Source: Anthonomus grandis grandis
Lineage: Eukaryota; Arthropoda; Insecta; Coleoptera; Curculionidae
Direction of reading: 5' to 3'
NCBI RefSeq assembly: GCF_022605725.1
Contig: NC_065563.1
Coordinates: 13,833,469-13,897,468 of the forward strand
DNA length: 64,000 nucleotides
Each line of letters begins with the position of its first letter. The first letter of the stretch is position 1. Positions 1 to 13,100 of the stretch are shown piece after piece. The notes beneath the pieces were generated by a model. It did not search any database and was not told the origin of the DNA. It was given only the letters and a program-made list of their open reading frames with translations. The translations under genes and the position numbers were made by a program.

Positions 1-1199
1 GGACCATTCACGTAAAAATGTTATCTACATAGTAAACGTTCAAATAATGTTATAAGGGGCACCTCATTATTATCGAAGCCCTTTTTACAACCCAATAATA
101 AAGGCGAATATACATGAAAGGAGACGCAGCTTTTGTCGTCGTCGTCGACGAAGAAGGGCTTCACGTTAGAATGATCAATTGGGTTGTTAAGGGCAACAAC
201 AACAACAACAGGTTGTTTGCCCTTTTAAGATATTGAGACGTGTCACCACAAGAAAAAAATGAATTCATTTATTTTCGTTAAACACTCATCAAAAGTTCAT
301 TGATTTATTGAACAAATTATTAATTGACCTTCTGACCCGAATATTAATCACAGACGGACGAGTTTAATGTTAATAGTGGGTCATTAAAAGTGTGAGAGTA
401 ATAAATGAGTACTATAAAATTCTCCATTCTCTACTTAAGAAATACATATACAGTATGTCCAAGATAAGGATGGAGGATTTTGGAGAATAAAGGAGATGCG
501 AAGACGGTTAAATTAGGGAGAAGTTGCGCATTTTCAGGTCTAACAATATGCCGTTTAGGAAGTTTTAAAATTCTGAGTAGTTCCGGAGATGTGTCTATAA
601 AATCGAAATTTGCGGATTTCGTTTTTATTTTCTGACGTTATTTTTAAAGAAATATGGAAAAACAAAAGACACTTTCTCGTGGAAAAGGCTTTTATGCTCA
701 AGAGCTGAACTTTGAGGTACCCCTGAAGTAACTTCGCAAGAATCTGAAAATTCCATGTTTGTGACTGCAGTCCGATGTACTGTTGTCATAAAAATTGAAT
801 GGTTGCTAATTTTTTTGTTCAACACGAATGAATGCTGGACATGCACCGGTAAAGTAAACTTTTCAACATCTCGCGTATGTAGCGGAGACGAGACGGAGGG
901 AGTATAAACGTTAAACGCGAAGAAGACGAAGAAGAAGAAAAAGGAGCACGAAACTGTTGTTGGCCACTCTATTTGAGGGCCGGTAAAGGCACGCGGACGT
1001 TTATTCGTCGACCGACATCGGGAAAGAACTACGTGTAGATAGATATACGCACGCGATTGATACGCGGAGAAAAAACTTATTTTTTGAAATTCGCGCTCGA
1101 TTTTTATTTAAATCGTGGTTTTCATGGGTGTTGAATTTTTTAAGTGGAATTAACAAAAGAAAACTGTAGAGTGGACTGTGTGTGTGTGAGTCAAAAAAA
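1..1199 (+). other. Upstream region and probable 5' leader of the secreted-protein gene
   Basis: No coding region is supported here. The stretch holds simple repeats: a GTC/GAC run near 136-152, a CAA run near 192-209, and a purine-rich AGA/GAA tract near 916-948. The last few hundred bases lead directly into the ATG at 1200 and are probably 5' untranslated sequence of the gene that starts there. I see no convincing TATA box or initiator that fixes a start site. Confidence 0.35.
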
Positions 1200-4100
1200 A
1201 TGAAGATGAGGTGGCCCAGGTTAGTTATGAACATTTATTTTATATTGTTTATTGTAGAATTGATAATTGTTTCTAGGTAAATTTATTACGACTAGATTTA
1301 AAATCTGTGAGTACAAATATGTAATAATAATAAGCTTTATTTCCAACAGGTTACATATATTCAGTTACAGGAGAATCAATTTGTACAAGTACGAATGCAT
1401 AAACTGTACTTAGATTCATGCAACTAGACTATAAAAGAATTACTATATAATAAAAAAAAGTAGTGAGTTTGAGAAAACAAATAATAAAAAATCAACACTA
1501 AATTAGGATAAGAATCAAGAATTAATTTAAATCAAAAAAATGAGTAAACAAATGTATTCAAACTAAAAACTAAATAACCTATAGCCTCCCCCACCGATCA
1601 TACGCAGGTGACTCAAAATAAGTGCCAAATTGTCATGGTGAATGTCACAAGAATCAGCAATCCTTTGCAAAAGGGATGGGCATCAGTCAATTTTATGGTT
1701 AAGTAAATTAAACAAGAATTTCACCGAATGCATTTCTCTTCTCTTCGCAAGTGACCGTTCATAAGAGAACATCAGGTTATGGTCAAAACCCTTGGAGGAT
1801 AGACTCCCTCGCATCCTTAAATGCCAAACATTTAAGGAATCGCCGTTGGACTGGTTCTAATAGGTGAATGTGCTGGTTGTAAATGGGAGACCAAATGAGG
1901 AAGCTGTAGTCCAGCTTGGATCTAACAAATGCATAGTAGAGAGTTTTGGCATCAGTGGCAGTGTTCGAAAAAAGTTTGCAATTTCTGATAATAAAGCCCA
2001 GCATGCGAGTAGCTCTAGAAACAGTATCTTCGATGTGAGGGATAAAAGAACATTTTTGTCTCCTCTGACTCCAAGATCTTTAAAACAGGTAGACCTTGTC
2101 AGAGACTCTCCATTAACTGAGTAATGTGAGCGTGAGCTATGGTCACATTACACTTGGAAACATTTAGGTTGAGCCGGTTCAAAGTGCACCAATGGTGTAC
2201 TACAGTATTGATGTTCTCTTGCAGTTGACCACAATCTGCTATATAGAGTCAATCCTATGGAAAAGCTTTAGGTCATCAGCATATGCTAACCAAGAGCAAT
2301 TGAGGGTAGAAATCAAGTCATTAGCGAAAACGTTAAAGAGAAGGGGGCCCAAGTTAGAGCCCTGAATGAATATTAGAGTCAAAGGCATGCAGAAACAAGA
2401 GGTTATATAAGATTATTAAAGATAAGTCCCAAAGATAAATCATTGACGCATGTTAAAATTGGACTTTTTGGCTTTGGTGATTTCCATTTTCTCCAGGAGA
2501 TCCAACTTTTTACCCTTAGGACACTCGTGAACAATGGAAACATTTGCAGGGACGGAAAAACTATGACCCGTTGATAATAAATGGTTAGCAAATGCTGACT
2601 TAGTTCTTTGAACTTATTATAACGAGGCTTAGGTGTTTCTGTACCCTTGTGGATACTCTCCTTCCTGATTGTCCCACATAAACAGCAGGGCAATCCTTAC
2701 AATTAAGACAATATACACCCAATTTAGATAGAGGATCACTTTTATCCAACGTCTTTACCAGGTTCTTTCTTATAGTAGCGAGTGGGTCGTTTTGAAAGCT
2801 ATGGAAAGGCTTAAGAAATTTTGCAAGTTGTTGAAAAATGCCGCCGAAATAACTGAGGCATCTAAAATTATTATTGTTGGTGATATTGTTCGGTGGGTGG
2901 ACGATGTGGACACATACCAGAGATATATTATTCAAGAAACTTAATTACTGACTATTTATGGAAAAATAAAGAATTAAGATTTTAGCATAAACTCCATCCC
3001 TTTAGGGGCCTCCTTCCAACTACAATGCACATAGAATTCTGAGATCCACATATTTATTTGGCTCTTCAACGCAAATAGGTTCTCCATCCAGGTACATTTT
3101 TCATTAATTCTCTCTCTCTTCCTCTCGATTAATTCTTAGTTGTTTTAGAAATGCCCTGTCTCTTTCCGCCATATAAGCATAAGGTAAACTGCTAAACTTG
3201 CTCTCTTAACCTCTAATTGTTCTCTATAGACTGAGCCCACATTGAGGTAGAGAAGGTAGGCAGCTCCAGTAGTCATTTCAATTAGACCATCAATAAGTGA
3301 ATAACCTCCAAAGTAGGACCTAGGAGGCACTCTTTTAATATTTATGGGCCTGTATCCTTCTTCAGGAGGCATTTCTTGCCTCATCATTTCAGTCATTTTA
3401 GTCATCTTCCCCTTGTGTTTATCTTCGTAGAAAGCCATTAAATTTCTTATTTCTTCCAGGCATTCCAAATTATTTACTCTAAGAAATTTCTAATCTTTTT
3501 AGACATACCAACTCATTTTTTAATTAATTTTAGACACTTAAAGCCTTCGGATTTCTCTCCCTTTTAATTCTAAGCAATTGAACTTTGTGTATGTGTTGAT
3601 TATGTGATTGTGCATTAAGTTGGGGTTATTATATGATTTTGTATTTCCAGAAACATCTAGAGATGATTGTTTGGTAAGGTTTTCTAATTGGACTTCAAAA
3701 AGAACCTCGTTGATACGAGGGCGGGTCAATAAGTCCGTGACTTTTTGGATAAAAGACAGGTTTTTATATAAAAAGTTATTTTATTTTTTAACATAGTCTC
3801 CTTTGAGTTCTATACACTTAGTCCAACGTTTCTCCAATTTTTTTATCCCTTCGGAAAAATATGATTTGTCGAGGTCATCAAAATAGGCATTTGTTTGAGA
3901 GATGATTTCGTCGTCATTGTCGAGCCATTTCTTTAAGTTTAGGAATAGGAAATAGTCACTGGGGGCTAAATTTGGAGAATAGGGCGGATGAGGAAGTAAT
4001 TCGTAACCTAATTCATGAATTTTTGCCATGGAAACTGCACATGTGTCCACCCGTGCATTATTCTGGTGGAAAAGAACTTTTTTTTAGCCAAATGTGGTCT

Positions 4101-7100
4101 TTTTTCTTTCAGTTCCTCATTGAATCTATCCAATAAGTTGGTATAATATTCTCCATTGATTCTTTTCTTCTTTTGAAGATAGTCAATGTAGATTATACCG
4201 CGTGCATCCCAAAAAACGGTCGCATTGATTTTATTGGCTGACAAACCCACCTTTGCCTTCTTGGGCGCTGTTTTGACTGCTGTTTGGTCTCCGGCGTGTT
4301 GTGGTGGATCCACGTTTCGTCCACGGTGACGAAACGACGCAAAAATTCGTCCATATTGCGGTTGAGAAACGCCAATCACTCCTGGGAAATTGTCACACGG
4401 TTGCGTTTGTGGTCGATTGTGATCAAACGCGGCACCCATCTTGCGGAAAGCTTTCTCATACCCAAATGATCATTCAAAATTGAAACTACTGAACCATGTG
4501 AGATCCCTATGGCTTCCACAATCTCCCTCACTTTCAATCTCCGATCGGCTAAAACCATATCGTGAATTCTTTCGATCGTTTTGGATGTAGAGACCTCGAC
4601 TGGGCGTCCAGAACGTTCGGGATCTTCCGTGCTTGTACGGCCACATCGAAATTCAGTAAACCACTTCTTTACCATGGAAATGGATGGTGCAGAGTCCCCA
4701 TAATATTTATCAAGCATCAAGCAATCGGATGGTTTTTTCCGTAAAAAATAATGCTTAATGAGCACACGAAATTCACTTTTTTCCGATTTTTTCTCAAAAC
4801 GCGTGGTAGTCTGCTATCAACAGCTGTCAAACACAAACTAAATGGACACAGTTTTTTCAAATTTTGACAGGCGTCAACTGACAGTTCTCTGTTGACAGAA
4901 ACAGAGTTGCCATTTCCATTAAAAGGCGGGAAATTCAAAAAGTCACGGACTTATTGACCCGCCCTCGTAAATATCCTTCCATTATCTATTTTTCCAATGA
5001 AGTCAAATTGATCTTTATGATATTTCTATATGTTTTTATGTCATAAAGATTATTTCTATATTTCTATATCTTTATGACATTTCTATATGATATTCTTATG
5101 AAATATATATGCACTGTATCTAATTTAATTCTTATAACACTACATATAATAATACAATAATATACAGGGTATTCTCGAAAAGAAAAACGCAGTTTCACAA
5201 AAATGGGAACGTTGTAATGCTGAAAATATGATGCGCCTATACTAGAGGTAAAAAACAATACGTTGCCAAATTTTCAAAAATTTTGAAAGATAAAACGATT
5301 GTTTCTTAATTATCCTATTTTTATAACCGCCACTGCATATGAGTAATAATAATTGATTTATGTTGATTTATTAACCTTACTTATTGCAAATAATTTTCTG
5401 GGTTATCATTGCCTATAGACTTGGCTTTGGTAGTTCTAAACCTTTTATGCAGGCCATACACGCTACGGTTTACCGGAGAGGTTTACCTGTCCGGAAAACC
5501 GTAGAATAAAACACCAATTAAATATTGAAACACCATTGCGATCTCTTCTTTCCTACTTTTTTGGCACTGTTTACTTTTAAAATTATCGCAAGTTCTACCA
5601 ATGCTAGGAGATCGTCGTCGTTGTCGTCACGGGAAGCCATAGTGAAACACTGCTAAATTTCTGTCCGGTAAAAGTAAACCGGAATGTCTCACACACACCC
5701 TACGACCAAAAATCGACCTGTACAGGTAAACCTCTCCGGTAAACCGTAGCGTGTATGCCCTGCATTAGGAATAGTAACATTAAATAATATCAGAGATTTG
5801 GCTTGTAAAAGTCCTCAATTCCGGAATCACTTTTTGTCGTTCATCAACTTCTTAAAGAATTGTATTTTTTTCAACAAATTTAATATTTTCCAGTTTTTTT
5901 GTTTAATTGATTCATATAATAAACTAAGACTTTATAAGCTTCCTTCTTTATTAATTTATCAAAGTATTCTTTCGATTTTACCTTCCATAAGTAAGGATTG
6001 CTTCTAAAAAATAAATTCCGTCAAAATTTCTCCCTTCGTTGTTCTAGGAACGATGTTTTCTTTTTGATTGTCTATCTTGCTTTTTTTAATCTGCAATCAA
6101 GATTAAACAACTTAGAAAACAGTTTTATTTTCATTTTTCCACAGAAATGTGAGCAAAACTGTCTGTGTATAGAGAGTTTAAGAAAATTCTTGATTTAATT
6201 TAGTAATAAGTTGTGCTAAAGCTCACTAGACTTATAGTCCAAGGTATAAAACCAAGATGACTCTTATTGCTATTTCCAAGTTCTTTGGTCTCTGATAACT
6301 ATAGGTGAGACTCCAGAAATTCATCCGGATGACAATTTCTGATCATGTCAGTACCTCAGAATCTATTTACGCTTTACAGCTTACTTAAGGACGTGAAATC
6401 CATGAGTATATTGACTATTCCTCAACACTGTAAGATGTTCCACATTTTGATCCTAAAATGACTTAAATAGAGCTGAAGTTTCCAAGATATCCAGGAGTAA
6501 TATCCATGGAATTCATCAAAGACTCAATGAATTTTTCTAGGTAGTATGGATCTTTTGCAAGAAAACTCTTCATTTTCATGTAAACTGACGCATAGAACCC
6601 GTAAGAGATATGGTTTCTAATTTGTATACTAGTAAAACATGCATCCTATTAGGGAAGAAAGACAGGGAATTAGATTTGTTCCGAACTAAATGAGGATTTG
6701 AGAAATAATTATTATTATACAAGAATATTCAATTAAAAATCACGTACTGCTGGCAATTCGGGACACCCTGTATAGCAGAAATGTTTCTACATTAGAAAGG
6801 CTTAGGCTATAAAAATTGAAACAAAAACGAAGAAACTCGTTTGTGCCAATTAAATCTATAATATAAATAATTCCATATATAAAAGTTCAAAGAACTGTAT
6901 AATATTTTTAGATGTGATGCGAGCACGTTAAAAATGTTAACACATTCATTCATCAACGGTTTGGTTTGGAATAACAATAAAATCCCAAAAGATGTTTACA
7001 ATATGTGAATTGGGAAGGAAATGAGTTAAAAAATATAAAACAAAAAAACGGTATTCCGATATTTGCAATAATTACATTTAACTCTATTTGTGGTGCATTT

Positions 7101-10100
7101 CCTTAATGGTTTCCTTCGTAACTGGATTGATAAGTGCTAATTTAATGGGACGCTCGTATTTTAACGTAATTAAAGCCAGCTTTGCAGTAAACGTTTTTTA
7201 AAAGTGTTTCGCGGGAAGGATTAATTCATTTAAACGGCTCTTGGAATTCATTTTTCTTTTCCGCAGTTTGATAGTTTCCAATGACGCCCATCGACTATAC
7301 ACACTCAAACAAGAAACAAATGTTAAACGTAAGTGCAACTCATGAATTAAACATGACAATTTATCACGGACTTATGGCCCTCTGAGAATGTACATAAATT
7401 TAACTACTTCTTCATCGAAGATCGAACTGATCGATGCTAATTTATGAATATTATTCATGACTTAAGCCGAATTAATAGACGTCGGCCGAACAAACTTGTA
7501 GAGTTAGAATGCTAGACATATAAGAAAGGCTCCCTTAAGCGCACAAATAACATTTAAATGTTTTTCTGTGAAATGGCCCCCATTTACATCGGTTGTCTCG
7601 TAAATCAGGATTTTTCCAGCGCCGCCACGTTGTGGGTGGCTCTTTAATTATTTTAAGTACCTTCAATGTACTGCCGCTTTTTATTCTTTTCCTCCATCTA
7701 TTATAATATGGCGAACGTATGTTGGTCGCGGTACTATAACAAACCATTGCGGTGACATTCTGACCTTTACTGAACTCCTCGCTTGTGTATATATATATAG
7801 TGGACATCGTTGGTCAACGAGCTTCAATAATTGTTGCAAGCAAAAGACACATAAGAGCATTTATTATTATTTATTTTTTGGACCTTCCAGAATTCAAGGG
7901 TCATCCTGGGGAGCCTAATAGGTATATGCTGTTATAGGTCTTGTTGAGGTCTTTTCTAAAGAATATTTTAATAATTACAATTATTTGCTTTCCAAAGACT
8001 GACCGCCCACTTTTGCCCGATTGGATGGATGAAGGAAGTGCTCCCAAAAAAATTCTCAGGGTATCTCTCATTAAATATATTTACAATTTTAAAAAGCTAC
8101 GCGTGTTTCGCTCTTGTGGGAGTATCATCAGGCCCAAAGGAAGTCAGGTACCAGCCGTGTATATTGATTTCTCAAAAGCTTTTGATCAAGTAAATCATAT
8201 CATCACCTTTTTACATTCTACATTAATCATATTGCTAGTTGTCTTAAATACTGTATATTTCTATTGCTTTCTGATGATCTCAAGGATCAGGAAATGTTAT
8301 TTTATAGTTTATAGTCGAAGTGTTAACTCTCTGGGTTATATTTATTCTACTGAAGTCACTTAACTTTATTATATATATTATATTATACTTTACTTATATA
8401 TATTATATTTACTTATATATATTTTATTATTACTTTATTATATTATAGTAGCTATATTAGTACTACCTTGACCATAAATAGTTGCACAGACCTTCATCCC
8501 AACTGACTGCAATTCTTCAACGCATTTTATTATTAGGTTTCTTAAAACCTCTATCTAAACTATATGGTGTAAGAAAATAGACCTCGAATCATGAATACAA
8601 GAGTGTGATAGGCTCGGTTGAAGTTTTTATCCAGAGAATCTTTAAACACATTTAAAAATTACCTGACTGGATTTTTCATACAAAAGTTCAGAGCTTAGAG
8701 ATGTTCCATCAAACATTAAGACACAACAATGATCTAAGTAGTTCACCTAAGACTCTGCCTGCAATTCAAGGTATTCCAAAATTGTTTTGATTTGTGCAGA
8801 ATTAAAAGGTCTATGGGAGTGTATACCTTGAAGAGTTCTTGGAGATGGTAATTGGATAATAAGTCATGGACTGTGTATTCTCTAAGAAAAATTATATTGC
8901 ATATAATATTGGAACAAGAGCTCCCTGATGGTATATTGATGATGAACAATTTGAGTGGACATACCACTAGTATCTACAGTCTCTGAACTTGCAACTTGCA
9001 TTTTATTGGCAACTGAAAATGATTTTCTTGGTATTGGGAACAAATGAGACCATAGAATGGCATTAAAACATAAACCTTGACTCATCAGAGGGAACATCAG
9101 GTTTATTATAATTTGAGACAGCAAAATGGTTTGAGGAACAAACTTTAAAGTTGCTGTAATCCTTTAATGAACTGACCTGGCAAACTTCTTTATCATGGGG
9201 CTTATAGAAACAAAGAACATAGATATTCTTATACAGTATTTACATGGTAGTTTTGTCCCAGTCTTTTCTAGGACCCTATGTCTAGAAAACTTACTCCATT
9301 CCAAATTCTATGCCTTATTTTGCCCTAATTTCACAAAAAATAAAACTATAGAAATAGAAAGTGAATAATTTCAACAAATTTTACTTGACTCACGAGGCGA
9401 CGCTTTCGCGAAAGTAAAAATAAAAAAGTCAAAACTGTCACTACTGTCAAATTTTTCTAATATCAAGTCACGCTAAGATGGCCGCCTTCCGAAGTTCCAC
9501 GTTGGCGAATCCAGTTTCGGAGATGTGCCATGGCCTCCGAGATCTCCAGACCTAGCAATTTGTGACTTTTTTTTTTTTTTAAACGGGGTATTTAACGAAT
9601 TGCGTATACGCTCACAAGTATCGTAGTTTTAGCGAGGAAAATTTGACTATTGATCGCATACAGCGACGTTAAAGCGTGTTATGGAGGATTTCAAGGATAA
9701 AAAAATAAAAAATAAGGATTTTTGGGTCTTATATAGTACCTCCTCCACATCACTCATAATTTTATGCAACGGTTGCATTACTCTAAACGAATTAACTCTT
9801 CGCGCTCAGTTCTTCGAAAGAATTATGCACATTCTTCGTGACTAATTCGCATTATGGGGTATTGTGCCGATGGCTCATAATATGCCTACTCCAGGGTGAT
9901 GTTTTTTTTTTTTCTATATGACGCGACATTTTTTGTAATTATCCATTACGCAAAACCGATACGGATTCAATTATATTTGAGCATTTATCGAAAGAGAAAA
10001 TATTATTATTCCATTGGCCAATTATTATTTAAATGCTAAACGACGACGAATCAATTTCCCGCGCATTGATTCATCTTTAATATGTACGTTTACATTAAAA

Positions 10101-13100
10101 TTGTAATCGATTAACTAGGCCTGATGGCATTCGATCATTAATGAGATGGTCAAATTATAGAGCAAGTCGAACTTTAATTAATAGAAAACTAAATGCGGAG
10201 ATTTAATGGGTTCGGGCGCCTAATGTGTGAAATCGCTCGGTTAGTGTTTAATTTATTCGGTTTTAGATGAATATCAATGGGCAAATTATATGGCTGTAAG
10301 AAAAATCTAATAAAAGCAACGTGTATTCAGTCACAGGAAATAAACACCCGAGAGTGAAAATCGCAATAAGACCGAGATTTCTTCGTTGTTTACACTATAG
10401 ACCAGGCGAGCGAAGTAAGAATAAAAAGCAATAAAATGTTTAGAATATCAGGGCCAGTTGTTTGCTTTTTATTCCCCTGGTGCACTAAAAGGTTTATTTT
10501 CAGATGAAAAGTTAATATTTGTACATTAGCGATGCGAACGTTCGTATAGGAAAAAATGTAGAAAAGAGTAAATAAGGAGGCCGATAAACTTTGATGACTG
10601 TTTGGTTATATAGGAACATTTTCAACTGTTTGCTTTTAATCGTGTATCACTAAGTTATCGTTAGTTATTATCGCAATTAGATTTAAGCATCGTAAATAAT
10701 AATAAAACGGAGCGCGAGAGCGAAAATTGGGCGTGGCACTTCGTTTTATATGAAGAGATAATCATAACGCGACTCGGGTAATTTAAAATCACTTTGTTGC
10801 GTAGCTCGGCCCCTTTCCGATTAAATCAAAACATCAAAAATCCATCTTCTATTCAATCACCGTTGATTTTCCATTTCCTGCCCGCCGTCGCATCATCGGC
10901 AATAGTCGGTCTCGTATTTCATTGATATTATAATATAACGTTCACGATTATATAAAATGTTATTGACTTCTGTTGTTCTTTGATTGCATTGGTTTGTGCA
11001 TGCATGATGATGAAGGTAATTTTACGGGCTGGGCATATTAAGGAGCCCGCCGCTATAAAAAAGGCGGATCTTTGTAATAAACTGTATGGACCATAAAATG
11101 TTTGTTTTATCGCAAATAACCGCAAGTGTCGTTAATTGCTCATTAAATTTATAACTGTGCGCACATAAAACATCTGTTATAAGACGTAAATCAACAAGTT
11201 TTACCATTGTGACTGGACGTTCACCTGTTCATAGGGGGTTCATAGTTCGATGGTAAGGTGCCCGGTATATGCGGCGAGTGACATGGGTTCGATTCTCAAG
11301 GTAACCGTTTTTCTTTTTTTTGTTAATTTTATTTCGAGTTCGTTTGTTCGGGCAATTTTAGTCGTAGCCCAAGCAACACACGTTAGTTTTGATTTAGCTC
11401 AGACGTATATTTTTGGTTGAACTTCAATTATAAATATCGGATATACTTTGGTCATATAAGGTTGATAAATATACCAAAAGCAAAAATTTACTAAAAAATC
11501 GTGGAAGAAATATGTATTTAACGATAATAATTATATATGATGTGTTGCTTGGATGTCGTTTTTATAATGTATAGGGTGTCAATTTGAAAACCTTCAATGC
11601 AAACATCTCTGAAATTAAAAAAGCGAAATTTGGTACTACAACCACCATATTTTGGTTATAGGGTGAGTCACCCTTTGTGCCCGCTGCACCCAACCCCAAA
11701 ATTTTAAATGGCATGACCATTCTTTTGACGTAGTATTCACTTGCACAAGAATTTTTTCCTAAATTTTATACAGGGTCAACGAATGTTATAAATTAAATAA
11801 AACAAACTCTGTTTTTATCAAGTGTTCTTTAATTTAATTAGAGGCTTAAAATGCATCCCATTTTAAGCTATACAGGGTGAGTTTTTTAAAGTGTTACAAT
11901 GCGATATGTCAAAAATGGCTGCAAATTTTTTTTTTGACATTTCAAGTATACTGGGGGGCACTTTTTGTGATATTTTTGACATTTGTCCCTTCACCCCCCT
12001 AAGAGGGGGGGAGGGTCACTTCCTTATTTTAAATGGAATGACGTGTTTTTTATTCTTAAATACGAATCTACATAAAATATAAAGTCTGTTTACAAAAAAT
12101 TTTTAAAATTGCTCTGCTGGTTACGGAATTATGATCAAAAATGTTTTGATTAAATTTAAAAATAATTCGAATATTCTACTACAATAAAAACAAATTATTT
12201 CCTACTTTTTAACTATTTATCGTCTATCGTGTATTATGCCTAAGGAGCTGTTCGAAGTGACCGCCTTCGACTTCCAAACACTTTCTTATCCTTTCTTGAC
12301 ATGAGTTTCGTACCCGCTGTAACATTTCACTAATGAACAAGCAAAACGAATCCTGTTCTTCATGTCCTCTGGAGTTGTAGGTGCACTAGCCATTACTTTG
12401 TCTTTTATAAATCCCCATAAAAAAAAGTCAAGGGAGGTCAAATCTGGCGAACGAGCAGGCCAGTTGACAGGACCACCTCGACCAATCCACCTGTTTTCAA
12501 AATAAGTATGGGCCTGTATGGCATAATGAGGTGGAGCTCCGTCCGCCGCAATATGGTGCGAATAATTTGCTTGCGGATTTAAAAATGTACAACAGATTAA
12601 AGCAAGATACCAAGTTTTGAAAAGCAATCTCGGTTCAAGAAAGACTTGCTGTAACCCTACGTTTCCTGGCAACAGGAGATTCGTACACAAGTTTACAATA
12701 TTTGTTCAGAATCTCTAAGCAGTCTATTAGCGAAATAGTTCCAGAAATATGCAAAGCTCTAGTTGAAGAACTGAAGGGACATATCCTAGCATATTTTGTA
12801 TTTATGTATTTTTAAACAAATCTATAAATCAGTTGCGTATCACTGCATTAACAAGGTCTTCATTATGAAGACTGTTCATTATTGAGAATTCATTATGAAG
12901 TTCATTCTGAATTCACACTCAGAAGAACACTGGGGGTGAATTACGGTAGTCTGGTGGCGACATGGGATATTGAGAGAGTTGAAAATTAGGGCGTTGGTTC
13001 TGGGAATATGACAAATCTTGAGATGTTATTGTAGAAACAGAAGAATAACTCTATATAAATAAGCAAATTAGTTATCTTCTTTTTAATTTCATCCACCGTT

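Larger units (their letters stand above)
3716..4967 (-). mobile_element. Full-length mariner transposon with intact ends
   Basis: A 1,252 bp element bounded by perfect 32 bp inverted terminal repeats (3716-3747 and 4936-4967, outer end CGAGGGCGGGTCAATAAGTC) and flanked by TA at 3714-3715 and 4968-4969, the duplication expected for Tc1/mariner. Size and TA target match the mariner family. The transposase lies on the minus strand but is broken. The perfect terminal repeats suggest it is fairly young or was mobilised in trans. Confidence 0.93.

Noticed and set aside
3145..3468. 107-codon minus-strand frame starting MECLEEIRNLMAFYEDKH
   Set aside because: No recognised motif, no partner exons and no composition signal. 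It lies among transposon remnants and may be transposon-derived.
7535..7807. 90-codon minus-strand frame starting MSTIYIYTSEEF
   Set aside because: Low-complexity translation with no motif; expected by chance in this much DNA.
11235..11310. A functional tRNA gene
   Set aside because: A and B boxes are present, but acceptor and anticodon stems do not pair properly; recorded as a tRNA-like repeat instead.
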